Origin: Cheiracanthium punctorium
Taxonomy: Eukaryota > Arthropoda > Arachnida > Araneae > Cheiracanthiidae
Assembly: GCA_038373885.1 (NCBI GenBank)
Contig: JAWZYV010016978.1
Location: 992,001-1,056,000 of the forward strand
DNA: 64,000 bases
Reading direction: 5' to 3'
Below, piece after piece: positions 21,926 to 34,095 of the stretch; position 1 is the stretch's first letter, and each line of letters starts with the position of its first letter. The position numbers and the translations under genes were made by a program. The notes under the pieces are model-generated. The model searched no databases, was not told the origin of the DNA, and worked only from the letters and a program-made list of their open reading frames with translations.

Positions 21926-21991
21926 TTTGTATTTTTTGTGTTTTTTTTTTGTGGCTGACATTTTTTTGTGGCTGACAAATTTTTTTTTATA

Positions 21992-23202
21992 CAGTGAAAC
22001 CTGTTTTTAAAGACCACCACTGGGACCAAGAAAATGAGGTCTTTAAGGAGGGTCGGTCTTTGAATTCAGGTAATACGATACATTTTGACAAAATTTTAAG
22101 CGTACTTAATTTTATCAATAGAATGGGAATTTATTTGGATTATATAGATATAATTAATATATAGATATAATATTTATATAGATATAATTAATATAGATTA
22201 TATTATATAGATATAAGTAATAAAAAGCATCTATGTATTTACTTTTTTATAAAATGTAGAGAAAGACAGTGAGATGTTTTATATATTTTAATATATGAAA
22301 TTTGAATATGTTTAAATTTTTAAAAATTGAAAAATATAATAAAATTTTGCTTTACATGGTAGGTACTTTATTATATTTTAAAATATGATCTAATAACAGA
22401 TTGTTTAATCGCTTCTGTACACATATCAGATGCTTAAATAGTTCACCTGTACGGAATAATTAAGCTAAGTGTTAAAGCCTTCTTTTGCTTCATTGAAAGT
22501 GATTGCAGTTTTTTGTGATGTGTCTTCATCAGAAGATGATATATTTTCCCTGCAAACAGTTTGTTCATTCTTATTTTCAGATTCCGTCACTGATGTACTA
22601 AATTGTTCATGAGTAGTGTATTCTTTAGTGACACTACAGAAAAAGTTGTAATCACAACCAAATAATTCATGGGCTAAATTATCATAATTATGGACATTAT
22701 TTTCTAGATGGAATTATTGAAATCATTATCCCTCTCATCTTCAGGGAACACAGTGGACGATTCACTGTAATGTCTAAATGCATAAAATTCTATTTTCAAT
22801 AAATATCCTCCAAGAAGCAGTAACACAAGTAAATGCGTGCATCCCGCTATTGCGTAGTGACTCCATGGATTATTTAGTGACTGGAAGCTGTGTTACAACT
22901 CAACTATATACAAATGTCAACTTTCGTTTTTATCGTACCCGTGATTGCTGATCATCCGAACAACGAACTTACTCAAATAGAGGAAAATAAGAATTTTTTA
23001 AAGAATTTGCGGTCGTTAAAATAGAATTTTAAATAAATTTGTTTCTTATACATAGCGGTCGTTGGTCGCGTCAGGCAGGTGGTCGTTCAATAAGGAAAAT
23101 AAACCATTATTTATAATTATATGGTACTCGGGACCGCTAAGACATGGTCGTCAAGACCAGTTGGTCGTTAAATACGGGGGTCGTTCAACACAGGTTTTAC
23201 TG
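21992..23202 (-). mobile_element. pogo/Tigger-type DNA transposon, deletion derivative
   Basis: 1211 bp between TA dinucleotides (21990-21991 and 23203-23204). Ends are CAGTGAAACCTG on the left and CAGTAAAACCTG on the right read inward, with AACGACC/GGTCGTT-type subterminal repeats, the hallmark of the pogo/Tigger group. A transposase tail remains on the minus strand. Confidence 0.88.
22465..22985 (-). pseudogene. pogo/Tigger transposase, C-terminal remnant
   Basis: On the minus strand an acidic, Ser/Glu-rich tail containing ENKNEQTVCRENISSSDE and TFNEAKEGFNT ends at a TAG at 22465-22467. This fits the acidic C-terminus after the DDE domain in Tigger transposases. Farther upstream, TASWRIFIENRIL and FEDERDNDFNNS resemble the linker before that tail, in different frames. 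The DNA-binding and catalytic domains are missing. The assignment rests mainly on the TIRs plus this tail. Confidence 0.6.
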
Positions 23203-23204
23203 TA

Positions 23205-23800
23205 TAACGATCTTCTAGTTCCCTTAATTAATATACTAACATTAATAAATTTTAACAATTTTAATTTTTTACTAATTTTCTTTTGATTTACAACAATCAC
23301 TACTGGGTAGCCATTTTCTTTTGGAGCCAGTACGATCCCGGCAGATACATGCCTTCCCGCGTCTTTGACGTTGCCAGATTCAAGGAACAAGAATTTTTAC
23401 GGCCGTTCACGATGTGTTTTACATCTTGCAAATAATTAATAAGGAGTTATTAAATTCAAGTGGAAGTGCAAAGAATATTCGTTTACTAAAATATACACAT
23501 CGTTATTTACAAAGTAATTTTTCGAGGCCGTAATTACGAAGTCAATAAAGAGTGCTGACTTAAACATCAACTCCATGGCCAACATTTCGCTGCAGCAATC
23601 GAAGTCTGAGTACGAGAGTATGATGATGGCTATAAATATCAGCACGGGAAGCAGCGTCAGTCTCTCCTGTCCCTGCTGTTGTCTAGACTACCCTTGCTGC
23701 GGCCTTTCCCTGAGAGACGACTGGAGCGATGGCACCAATGGACGGCGTTTTTGGAAGGATCTTGGACGGTGAGACTTGAGTGAAAAAAATTCCTAGGAGG
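23205..23800. other. Unassigned island, higher GC from about 23550
   Basis: Open frames occur on both strands: minus 23151-23390 with a SGNVKDAGRHVSAGIVLAP peptide, minus 23436-23645 with a hydrophobic start, plus 23575-23772 with a Cys-rich SCPCCCLDYPCCGL stretch. None is a protein I recognise, and no splice or promoter pattern decides the strand. It lies within the material inserted in the split mariner, so it is more likely part of a mobile element than a host exon. Confidence 0.35.
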
Positions 23801-23857
23801 GCCCTCCAATCATTAACCCATGGATAAGTTTTTTTTTTTTATGCATGCTTCCTTTAA

Positions 23858-23896
<39 letters not shown>

Positions 23897-24695
23897 GTCA
23901 GCCACTTTAATTTTTTTTGTGTGACATGTGGGTTTAAGCCGGAAATGTAGGCTAATTTTTAAAGGGTAATAAGAGGCATTAATATGTGATATTTTCTGGT
24001 AATATTGTTTAATTTGATTAATATGGGGTTTTTTAAGATCAATCAAAATAAATTTTTGTAGTCTTCGGACTAAATGAAGTAGATGTTTAAAGATTAGGTT
24101 CTAGAGTGCCTCATGTGAATTGTTTTGGTATGTTCAGCAAAAGGTATTATGTTGGAAGATAATTGTAATTTAGTAAAATTTGTCAAGCTAAATGTTATGT
24201 TAGTGCATTATATTCTAGAAATTATCAAAATATGTGAAAAAGTTGGGCAGATTTAAAGATTATAGTTCCTTAAGATCGATTGTAAATACATTGTTAAGAG
24301 ATAGCTGGTGCTTCAGGTGTTTAAATCTATTATAGTTGTTTCATGTTAGTGTTAATAAATGAACTGTTCAACATATCTAGAGTTTATTTCTTTGTTTGTG
24401 TGCATTTTCTTTTTCACTCGAACTTCATAGGGTTTTTGCAGAATTTTAGATATAACATCAACGGTTTTGTACAGCTTTTTAAATCTATACGATCACTAAG
24501 CCATATTAAGATTATTTTTGTTGCTTTATTGAATCTATTTGTATTTTGGAAATTTAAGGAAATGGTTTATTTTACGGCACCTCTTTTGAAACGGTCAAAG
24601 AATTTTAAAAGTTAATTTACTTAAAATGAAGTCAAATATTAAGATATTAAAATATGTCAACAAGTATTTTTTAATCCCAACAATATATATATATA
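23801..24695. other. AT-rich, (TA)n microsatellite, no gene
   Basis: A (TA)n tract lies at 23861-23888. TTTGTCAGCCAC just after it is the complement of GTGGCTGACAAA at 21969-21980, which suggests another pair of element ends around the pogo insertion; I could not confirm this. Confidence 0.45.
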
Positions 24696-24740
24696 TTATA
24701 AGCCTTCCAAACCCGGGAGGAAATTGTGACACACCCTGTA

Positions 24741-26107
24741 TTTTAATCTCTATACGGATTTTCCGAGGTAAGACAAAGTTTTGGAGCTATTGTGCGAGGC
24801 GAGACAGGTCTATTTCGGTCTCGCAAACAGATAGCAATTTTTGCCTTTTCCCCCCCCCCTTTTTAATAATTGATAAATACTACTAGTGTAATCAAAAAGA
24901 CTTTTAGAGGAAATGAGGTCCTCTCCCAATTTCTTTTTTCTTTTTTTTTTTTTTTTTTTTTTTTTTTGTCCGAGGCCATTCATCAGTCTCGGGAGTCCTC
25001 CAGTCTCAAAATTCACTTCGTCACTCCCATTCAGAACATCAGCCGAAAAGGAGCCCTTCCCAGCTCCATCCTCCCTCTCCTATTTGTCAATCAACCCTGC
25101 CAGAAGACATTAGGCCCCACAGATTAAACGTACATTCCCATTAACAAGTTCGTCTGCATTTCGATGTATATCGATGCGTTGATGTACCGATGCATATATC
25201 GATTTCTACACATCGATAAAGAGCTCAATCTCCTGCTAATAAGACTGCAGCTATCGTGGCATTACATATGCGAGACTCTACTAAATTTCAGAGCAGCATT
25301 TTGGCTGTGGCGGAAGAACAGAACCTCTGAAACTGGACAAGGTACTAAGTACAGTAAAAAGAAAAATAAACTGAACTTAAATAACAGTTTTGTTTAATAG
25401 AATAACTAAAGTCAAATATTAATATGGTTTCTTTCAAATAATTAAAATGTACACAAAAGAATTGAAAATTATAAAAACGAAATTTCATATTATGTCATAT
25501 TTATGATTAACATGCTAACTTGCACATTTGGACACTGCAGCAATTATTTTTAATTAAAAATTTTAATTAAGAAAATTAATCCCAAAAATGTTCCATGCGC
25601 GTTATTTGATAGATTTTCCTGAAATTTTTACAAAAGAAAACTACCTTTAAAAATGTAATAAACAAGTTTGTGTTTCTGATTAAAAACAAGTGAAACTTTC
25701 AAGAACAATATCCGAAAAATTTTCCTTAATTACAGCAATTTTTCACTTTTCACTTCTATGAATCTAAGTGTTAAGCAATTTAAAATATGAGGCACAAATT
25801 TATTCTATAAGGCATACGTTCTTAAAGTATGGTCCGCTGATCCCTGGAGTTATTCATTATCATTGCAGGTTGTCCACGAAATTATGAAAAATAGCTGCGA
25901 ACAGATCAACAAGACGATGAAAAGCTAAGAAACGCAGAACAATAAAAATACCTTGAAGGCGACAAATAAAACATGATCTATTAATATTTTCAGGGATCCT
26001 TACATAATTTCTATGTGTGTGTTTGTGTTTGTTTTCATTCATATTCCTTAAAAATTATTTACTCTTAAAATAAATATTTAAATATTTGTCAGAAGTATAT
26101 ATATATA
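24741..26107. other. No gene; poly-T tract and ATCGAT cluster
   Basis: Poly-T at about 24938-24967 generates phenylalanine-rich frames on plus and lysine-rich frames on minus, which are not genes. Between 25160 and 25221 there is a cluster of TATCGAT/ATCGATG motifs in both orientations, possibly the end of a short element. Confidence 0.5.
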
Positions 26108-26109
26108 TA

Positions 26110-28670
26110 CAGGGTGTCCAGTGCTAACGCTGTCCAATGGCTATTTCCTAAACCGTTAGTCAGAGGCACATAGTTCCAATTTTAAAAATGCTTTAAATAG
26201 TATAATCTATTATATGAGAAACAATCGATGTGAATAAAGCAAATCCTATAAAAATTACGAAATTTAAATTTTTACACGGTCTCCTGGTCCTATCAGTTAT
26301 ATTTGAAAAATTTTTCTTCGTCCAATTTCATGCACAATAAAACAAAATTCGTCCTTCTACGACCAAAATTCACCGAGTTACAGCTGCTTAAAGTTACAGC
26401 ACTTTTGGAGCTGCGAAATAGGGGTTGTATACAAAATGAATTTGAAAAAAATTAATGTACGTGGTTTTAAGCCTTGTATATTTATTAGCAATTTATATTA
26501 ACTATTTTATAATTGTAGATTGCAATAAAGTAGATTAACGTTTAACTATGTGTATCCAATAAATTAACATAAAAATATAGCCTATACTGAAAATAGAACT
26601 TTTAAAAGAGTTTTTTAAATGAACTTGTGTTAAATAACATAAAATAAAAAAAACAAGGGAATTAAGCTTTGCAATAAACATTAAATAAGAATAGCAAACA
26701 TTTTAAAATACAAATATATGCAATTTTATAAACTTAAAATAATATTACAAATTCTATTAGCGTAATATTTGCTCCTTCGTAAAGTAACTTCCTTCGGCTG
26801 CAATGCAAACATGCAACCGTGTCAAAAACTCTTCCTGTACTTTGCGTAGCATACTAGGTGTTACACATCTGCATGCTACACATATACGATTTAGTAAGTC
26901 TGGTGGACTTGTTGATTCTTTTTCATATACTTATTTTTCAAGAAACCCCAGAGAAAGCAATCTAAGGGATTCAAGTCTGGTGATCTTGGAGGCCACTCAA
27001 CAGGATCGCCATACCCAATTATATTATTTCCAAATGTTTCTGTTAGAACAGTGCGAGGCTTTAGTGATTTATGAGCTGGAGCACCATCATGATGAAAACA
27101 AATTTGTGACAGACCTCGTAGTGAAACACACTCGTCTAAGAAGTCAGTCACTGAGCCATCTAAAATCTGTGCATACCTTTCGGATGTTAAAGAGCCATCG
27201 AAAAAAATGGCACAATTAAGGTCTCTTTCCATATGCCGCACCAAACATTTATCGACCAACGCACTTGATGTCTGTTCGAGCGAATGATATGCGGGTTTTG
27301 CAGAGACCAATAGTGACTATTTTGTGTATTTATAACACCCTGTCTTGTAAACTGACACTCGTCGGTAAACATAATGTCACTAAAGAACGCCATATTATCA
27401 TTTTGCTTATTCAAAATGAAATTGCAGAAATCAAATCTACGTTCTTTGCCTCCAGGAAATAAATCTTGTGCCAAAATGGGGCGATATGCATATGCACCAT
27501 ATGTACTTAAAATATTCCATACTTGCGATTTAGAATAACCACATGCTTCGCTAATGCTTCTTACACTAGACTGTGGATGAGCGAGAGCATATAGTAGGAC
27601 ATCATCCACATGCACCTGCTTTGTTAAATCTATCATTCTTCTTGATCTTTTACGATTTAGAACGCAACCGGTTTCTCTTAAACGCGTCACTACGTTTGAT
27701 ATTGTACTAGCAGATGGGTGATTGTCATTCGGAAATTTTATAGCATACTGCTTCGCAGCCTCTCGCTTATTCCGATGAAATTCTCCGTAAAGTAACACCA
27801 TTTCAGTGTATTCATTAGTATTAAACATCATCTTTCGTTTTTTATACTTAATAAGCTACGAATTCAAATATCATGAACTTTAGACAAGCACTAACAAAGT
27901 AGCGTAAACAACAGTTTTTCAACTCCAGTAAAATATTAAATTTTAATGCTTATCATCTGTTGCCATATCAACAGGAAAACTGAATCTCAAGCAATTATCG
28001 TCTGCCAACCATTTTACCTGAAACACGATATTTCATTTCAATTTATTCAAATACACTCAAAATTTTTTTAAAGTTTAGATGTTCTATCTTTTTAATAAAT
28101 TTCTCATCTCTTCGACAAAACATTTTTTTATTTACACAACTTATTAAAATTCTGTTACTTCATTTAGAGAAAAGATTTTCGAAAGACCCCGGATAAATTT
28201 TTCTAGAGCCTCGCTATAACCTTCTGATTATAGATTAGTATTCTAAAATTAGTTTTTCTTCTTTCTCCGCATTATGCCAGAAAATTAAATTAAAATCTAT
28301 AATTTAAAATTTCAATATTTATACAGTCCCCTAACGGTTCACCGTAACGGGATATTTTTGAACATGCAAAAGTGACTTAAGTCAAAACGTTTGTTGCTTC
28401 ATAACTTGGTGAATTTTGGTTGTATAAGGACGATTTTTTAAATTGTGCATGAAATTGTATAAAGAAAATTTTTCTAAATATAACTGATAGGACCGGGGGA
28501 CCGTATAAATATTTAAATTTCGTAAATTTTATAGGAATTTATTTATTGACTTCAATTGTTTCTCATGTAATAGATTATACAATTTAAAGCATTTTTGCAG
28601 CTGGAACTATGTGTCTCTGACTAACGGTTTAGGAAATAGCCATTGGACAGCGTTAGCACTGGACACCCTG
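26110..28670 (-). mobile_element. Mariner-family transposon, D,D41D, with ~290 bp TIRs
   Basis: 2561 bp between TA dinucleotides (26108-26109 and 28671-28672). The ends read CAGGGTGTCCAGTGCTAACG on both sides, and the inverted similarity continues for about 290 bp (26110-26400 against 28370-28670) with scattered differences. It includes TTCCTAAACCGTTAGTCAGA and CCTATCAGTTATATTT. The element is about twice as long as a classic mariner because of the long TIRs. The minus-strand transposase fills the centre and is the best preserved in the window. Confidence 0.93.
26891..27831 (-). pseudogene. D,D41D mariner-family transposase, one apparent frameshift
   Basis: The N-terminal part (ATG at 27831, MMFNTNEYTEMVLLYGEF, then helix-turn-helix with ASTISNVVTRLRETG) runs to about 27187 and contains the first Asp in IMFTDECQFTRQG. 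The second part overlaps in another frame (27310-26891) and contains IFFDGSLTSERYAQIL, the second Asp in QICFHHDGAPAHKSL and the third in WPPRSPDLNPLDCFLWG. There are 41 residues between the last two Asp, against 34 in classic mariner. The two frames overlap within the stretch encoding CGIWKETLI-like sequence, so a single indel near 27200-27250 would explain the break. All three acidic residues are kept. Joint length is around 310-320 aa plus any lost C-terminus, near the usual ~340. The frameshift could be real or an assembly error. Confidence 0.88.
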
Positions 28671-28672
28671 TA

Positions 28673-29212
28673 TATATTTACATTACTTATATCATCACTG
28701 ACTAGGTGGCATCATTTTGCGCTTGACGTTTTTACTGATCTATAACATTGTTTTCAGATTATTGAGCAAGAAATTAAGTTACAAGAAAAATGTAAAATTC
28801 TTAGGGTTGAGATGGAGTTAAAAAAAAAAAAAAAAAAGATTTGTTCAGGAAGAGTCTTTGTTCTACATAAGTACATAAGTTTCAGAACACCTGCTACAGG
28901 ATATCTTTAGTAACTAAACTTCCAATTTTATATGAAAATTCATGCGCATGGAGCATTTTCTATAGATGAGAGTCTGCGAAAATGCAATTTGAAAAAAATG
29001 GATCTTAGAGTTTTCACTTCGTGATTATATACAAAACAACCAGAATACATTTTTGTATGCTTTAAAACTTTAAAATTAAATAAATTATTATTCTTTCTTT
29101 CTTTTTTTTTTTTTTTTCGTTTCTCTGCTAGTGTTGTTAAACAGTCCTTTTTAAATTAAAAATAGCTGGGGGAAAAACAGGTTCTTAGTCGATTTTATCA
29201 TCTATTATTCCC
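28673..29212. other. No gene recognised
   Basis: AT-rich with poly-A and poly-T tracts (about 28819-28836 and 29101-29118). No motif. Confidence 0.45.
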
Positions 29213-29216
29213 TTAA

Positions 29217-29430
29217 ACTTTTCAGACCCTGCGTCCACAGTTGAGGACACAAAAATTATCTATACTGTCCTACAGGATGGATGTCTTCATTTGTACACAT
29301 TAAGAAAAAACAATTTTATTTTAAATTGAATAATCAGGGTTTTTTATTTTTTAATTAAAAATTTAATATCTATTATCGAGAGAAAAATTATTTAATTCAA
29401 AGAGAAATTATTTAATCAGGTTTGAAAGGG
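29217..29430. mobile_element. Short piggyBac-type MITE
   Basis: 214 bp between TTAA at 29213-29216 and 29431-29434. The left end ACTTTTCAGACCCTG resembles the right end read inward (CCCTTTCAAACCTGA), and GAGGACAC near the left end recalls other family members. It is AT-rich and palindromic inside. The TIR match is weaker than in copies A-E. Confidence 0.5.
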
Positions 29431-29434
29431 TTAA

Positions 29435-30255
29435 AACAGACCTCAGAGGTATAAAATCTCTGAAACTGCCGTTAATGTCTTATTTCTTTAAAGTATTGAA
29501 CAAAAGAGAAACCTTATAAATATTTTTTTTCTAATAGCAAGGTACATCACAATAAAAATACAACAAACAAGGAGATGAGAGAATATATATAATACCACCG
29601 TATTATAAATATAAAATACTAATGTTTGGACATTTTTGCACAAGTGATCAAATTTATCGAATAAGATTTTTATGAAAATTTACTTACTGTAAATTCAAGC
29701 TTGCACTTATTTCAATTCTAAACTTTCTGTATTGTAACAAGTAATAAGCAAAAGTTTTGTTAAATGTGCAATCTTTGAATACATACCTGCAAAATAAAAA
29801 CATAATATTAAACATTAATCAAATAAAAGAATCATCAAAATTTAATAATTTCAAAAAAATGATCTATCAAGCATTAACTTAAATTTTATATAACTTTATA
29901 ATATATCGAATGTCGCGAAACTAATCATTGGAAAATTTCGAAATTTGGTACGGAGCATTCTCTTTTTGCACTTCTTTTTCGAACATTCATGCAATCCGGC
30001 AGTAAAAACCTTCTTTGTAACTATCATCTTCTATTAATATAAATAAAAATAGTCCATACTGGACTTCGGCAGATTAACGCTCTCCAAACAAACGGATCCG
30101 TCATATATATATACTACGAATTGTAATCAAAATTAATCAATAATAGAGAAAAATAAACTAACATATCACCGAAAATTAAAATGGAAGAAGAACTAGCTAT
30201 CCATAAATACTGAAAAAAGAATACAAGATTCTCATTCACAAAACGCAATGTTTAC
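29435..30255. other. No gene recognised
   Basis: AT-rich spacer without recognisable features. Confidence 0.45.
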
Positions 30256-30263
30256 ATTAGGAT

Positions 30264-30436
30264 CAGGGGCGTAGCCAAGGTGGGGGTTAGGGGGGTCATA
30301 ACCCCCCCCCCCATGAGGAATTTTTTGCCATACAAAATGTATATTCTTCACTACATTGTCACACCCACGTATACATATATATGAGTTGTAGTAGTTGTAA
30401 CCCCCCCCCCATGAAAAATTTCTGGCTACGCCCCTG
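30264..30436. mobile_element. hAT MITE, CAGGGGCGTAGCCA family, copy 2
   Basis: 173 bp with the same ends as copy 1 and a perfect 8 bp duplication ATTAGGAT (30256-30263 and 30437-30444). The interior is very close to copy 1, including GTATACATATATATGAGTTG, so these two copies are recent. Confidence 0.95.
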
Positions 30437-30444
30437 ATTAGGAT

Positions 30445-32926
30445 AGATAATAAGGTTCAAAGCTTTTTTTAATGCGCAAACTATCATATTGCCTTCATCG
30501 GATTCAGTATGCGCTTTTACTTCACTCTTTGTGGATTATCCATTTAGGAAGGGTGTCATTTTATAGATTTTATCAATATATTTTTACTTTTAGCTATATC
30601 GTGATTTTGAGTGTGGATGATGCTTTATCTGATTTTCTTGTTTAGAACGATTACACCGTATGGTTCTTAAGACTATCAGTTTTGATTTTTTTTAAATTTC
30701 CAATCAAAAGAAAGCTGGATTCTTGAGTTGAATATCAAAATTCATGGCTTTTATTTTAAACCAGCTTTTTTTTTTAAACCAGAAAACTTTTCTGTATTTG
30801 TATGAAACTATGTGGTATGCACATCAATGTAAACAATAGCAGATTATAATGTTTATGAAGTCAAGAAACAGATACAATATTTTTAAAGATTATTTTTCAA
30901 TAACAGGGAGAAAAAAAAAAAGACTTAATGTAGAGCTGTGTCTAAATTAATGTCAGGTATTCCCGTTTAGCTAATAAAACACAAACATGGGGGAATTTAT
31001 TTTATCAGACTTTTAATCTCACTCTACGAGAAAGATTAGAAAGAATGATTAAATAAATCTCCCATATGTATTCCGATCTAAGCACGCTCATGCTTAGCTT
31101 TTTATTTTTTATTTTTCACTGCTAATAATTAGCATCGAAGTCACAAGCTTGCTTGCATAAGCCAATGAGAAAATAAATTCCGAGCCTCCGCCAATCAGAG
31201 GCGTTTTTGTCTTTTTTAGAGATGAAGAAAATCCTACTCACACAAAACTGAACACTTTACATAAATTTTTAATTAGCTTTCTTTAGGGTTGTTATTTTAA
31301 TTTCATTCGGCACGCACCAATACGTGATGAAAATGCCAGTATACTACTTTTATAAAAAACAGCCTTTTTGATTATAAAAATTGTTTGTGTTTTCAAACAG
31401 GTGAACTTAAGTTTTAAAGTATTCAGAACCATAGCATTTCTGTATTATGTTCCTTACACTGCTGCCGCGTTTTCTTATCTTTTCAATACTTTCGAATAAG
31501 GCTGAAAAGCGATTATGATTTCGGTTTGTCTGTCCGTCCGTCCGTGCTCTAACTTCTATAAATATGTATCGATTACTAAGAAATTTATACTTATTATTCC
31601 TATGTAGAGTACCGTGTGTCCAATGGTAAAAGGTGTATGCAGAATTTACAGTTCTTTTGCAGTAGCACAGAAATGATTTCCAGTACTATAGATAATCATT
31701 CGCTATAGCATATTTTAGACTTATTCGTCTATTTCAAACAAAACACTAATCATATCTGTAATTAAGGATCACAAAGTAATGATCTCTGCCACAACTCTCA
31801 TGAACTGAACTGAAGTAACTATTAGTAACGATTGAGAGCACCTGCGGATGTTCAAATGGAATTCCATACTCTGGCGATTTGATGTAGTTTTGGTTGTTGT
31901 TTTTCCATGTATGCTTTATGATGTGGGTAACTTGTACAGTGGGCAGAATAAATTAGTATTATTTGTAAGATTTTGTAGCTTTCTTTGAATGTTTAGACAC
32001 AGTCACCCCGGCGTGAGAACTGAATGAAAAGGCAAATTATTATCTTATTTTTACGTAAGTTACATGGTGTAAGAGATTAAATTTTATTTCGCGAACTAAC
32101 AATCTAGATCGAAAATAGTGTCTGTAGCATTAATAGCCCTTCTACAGGAGCACTCAAAAGAATTTCAATACATTATAGTCTACGGTAATGTAAAGACATT
32201 CATCCTTTTCCAGCACAACATAATAAATAATAAAGTTAGAGGATGGTAATACATTTCAAAGTTCTTTTAGAGGGTCTCGCAAAATTAAATTAATAGTGAT
32301 GTACAGCTTTTTTCGAAGATAATCTCCCAAATTTCACCGAAGTGTAAAGGTGCCGGGTGTCAGCCTACCCCTTGGCTGTCGATCTGGAATTTTGAGCGAT
32401 TTTACCCAGATGTAACGTGAATACGCTTCAGGAACTTTAAAATGATCCTGCGCCCAATGATTCATCACGTAGTAGATAGCCCTAGTGTCCTTCGCCTTAA
32501 TTACTAAGCTAAAATCTCGTCAGATTTAGCGTAAAAATATTTTTGTATTGGACAGTGCTTTAGAATCGATGTGTTTGGCATGATTTATCTTTGATTTTCT
32601 TCTCCTTCAAGGTAGACTCTGCATCCAGATCAACAAAGATCAAAATTCTTCATGAATTCAGCTTGATTATCCGTCTCAGTGTTGCCAAATATTAAGTTTT
32701 TAAATTCACTTGAAAAGGTCTCTGAAATGTTTTAATTAACTTTACATTCTAAAACAGATCGATTGTGATGCTCGTTCCACTTCTAATTAGCGTATGTATC
32801 GTGTATCATTTTAATACATACAAAAATGATTAATAGCCGTCAAATCCAGACCAAATTAATACCGATTTGGAATGGATACCAAGGATTAATCTACGCTCGC
32901 ATTTTTCGTAAAATGTGAAATATATA
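30445..32926. other. No gene; SINE-like fragment near 32345-32470
   Basis: About 2.5 kb with no supported gene. A TCTGTCCGTCCGTCCGT stretch lies at about 31528-31545. At 32396-32422, CCCAGATGTAACGTGAAT is the complement of part of 48900-48925 and marks a dispersed SINE-like repeat. GCCAAT motifs occur at 31161 and 31190 but have no gene beside them. Confidence 0.45.
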
Positions 32927-33624
32927 CACTGATTTGCAAAGTTAAGCAGGGAGAGGAAAATGCTAATTTCCGGAAGCCAATCAGAATCGAAGAGGATGCA
33001 CTTCGCTGCAGAGGTACATGGAGGTATGCAAATATGTTAGGTAACAGCCAATCGCGCTTTCATGTCAAGAAATATGCAAAAAGGGCATCTTATAAGATGC
33101 CAGCTTTCACTACCTGGAAAGTGAAGGGATTGCGCGTATGGCGTGGCAAGCATATTCGCCCGACCTAAATCCCATTGAAAATCTTTGGGATGCTCTCGGC
33201 CGTGCTGTATCTTCACGTTTCCCATTTCCAGCCACTCTTATTGAGTTGGAAACTGCTCTACAAGAAGAATGGCGATTGCTTAATTCTGCGGTGGTTGCCC
33301 CCCTAATTGAAAGCATGGTCACAAGGTGTAAACTTTGTATACAGGTGAGGGGGAGGGGGATCACATACCCTATTAATGTCCTTTTTTTTTCGTTTTATGC
33401 TGTTTATTTTCACTTTATACATACTTCTGTTTAAGTCTCCAGTATGTCATTATCTGATAACTTACAAAAATTTAATATTGTTTTCATTTCTGTATATAAT
33501 TCTTCATTTTGTTTTATACATAAATTTTATGTATACTTTCCTGGCGAATTTTGTGTCAATCAAAGCAGTATTTGTTGATTTTTTTGCATTTTACATCTTC
33601 GTGCTTAACTTTTGGAAGTGAGTG
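32927..33624 (+). mobile_element. Tc1-like element, internally deleted
   Basis: 698 bp between TA dinucleotides (32925-32926 and 33625-33626). The left end is CACTGATTTGCAAAGTTAAG and the right end read inward CACTCACTTCCAAAAGTTAAG, with gaps. Only the 3' part of the transposase remains. Confidence 0.8.
33138..33434 (+). pseudogene. Tc1 transposase C-terminal fragment
   Basis: Begins AWQAYSPDLNPIENLWDALG, which contains the catalytic Glu of the DD34E triad. It continues with the typical tail (ATLIELETALQEEWRLLN, then IESMVTRCKLCIQVRG). The DNA-binding domains and both catalytic Asp are absent, so it cannot act as an enzyme. The apparent start is an internal codon of the original protein. The tail runs into non-family residues before the stop, probably through a frameshift near 33350. 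Confidence 0.88.
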
Positions 33625-33626
33625 TA

Positions 33627-34052
33627 GAAGCATAGAAGTTACTTTCACCAAAATGCTCACAGATTTTGCCATCTTAACAATATCTTCATCATAAAAACAT
33701 AAGATTTAGAAAAGAAAACAAATTTAATTTTGGCAAGGCTTTTGAGAAGCGGCTAGATTATAACAGAGTCTGAACTCTAAACATAAGTGTTTTAAAAATA
33801 ATAATAATGATAATTTGTTTCAAAATTGTATTTGTTTTTGGTAATTGTTTTTTTTTTCCCAAGCTCTTTTAAAAAAATCTGTTATCATTAACTATTAGGC
33901 GAAACATGCCATTTTAGCATTTTGCTAGAACTTTTTTTTTTTTTTTTTTTTAACAGAACTTATAGGGGTTACAGAAATATTTTCTGTAGCTTAAGTTGTG
34001 AAGGATATTGATGTATTTTCTAATATCCTGGAAACATGGACTGTATATCTTG

Positions 34053-34095
<43 letters not shown>

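Larger units (their letters stand above)
19403..24738. mobile_element. Mariner-like element with long TIRs, split by nested insertions
   Basis: The outer ends are CAGGGTGAGTCACAATTCC on the left and CAGGGTGTGTCACAATTTCC on the right read inward, each next to TA (19401-19402 and 24739-24740). The inverted similarity continues inward, on the left to about 19606. On the right the inner part sits at about 20117-20255, while the outermost 43 bp sit at 24696-24738, more than 4 kb away. Both sides of this gap are (TA)n tracts, so the material between 20256 and 24695 was inserted into or beside a TA repeat in the right TIR. Without the insertions the element would be near 900 bp and holds only a transposase C-terminal relic. 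Confidence 0.8.

Noticed and set aside
24810..25127. Poly-Phe and poly-Lys frames on both strands
   Set aside because: Created by the poly-T tract at 24938-24967.
25160..25221. ATCGAT cluster as a regulatory site
   Set aside because: No gene nearby; more likely part of a small element or chance. No copy elsewhere in the window was found.
31155..31200. Two GCCAAT boxes as a promoter
   Set aside because: No start codon, CpG-rich stretch or gene follows within reach.
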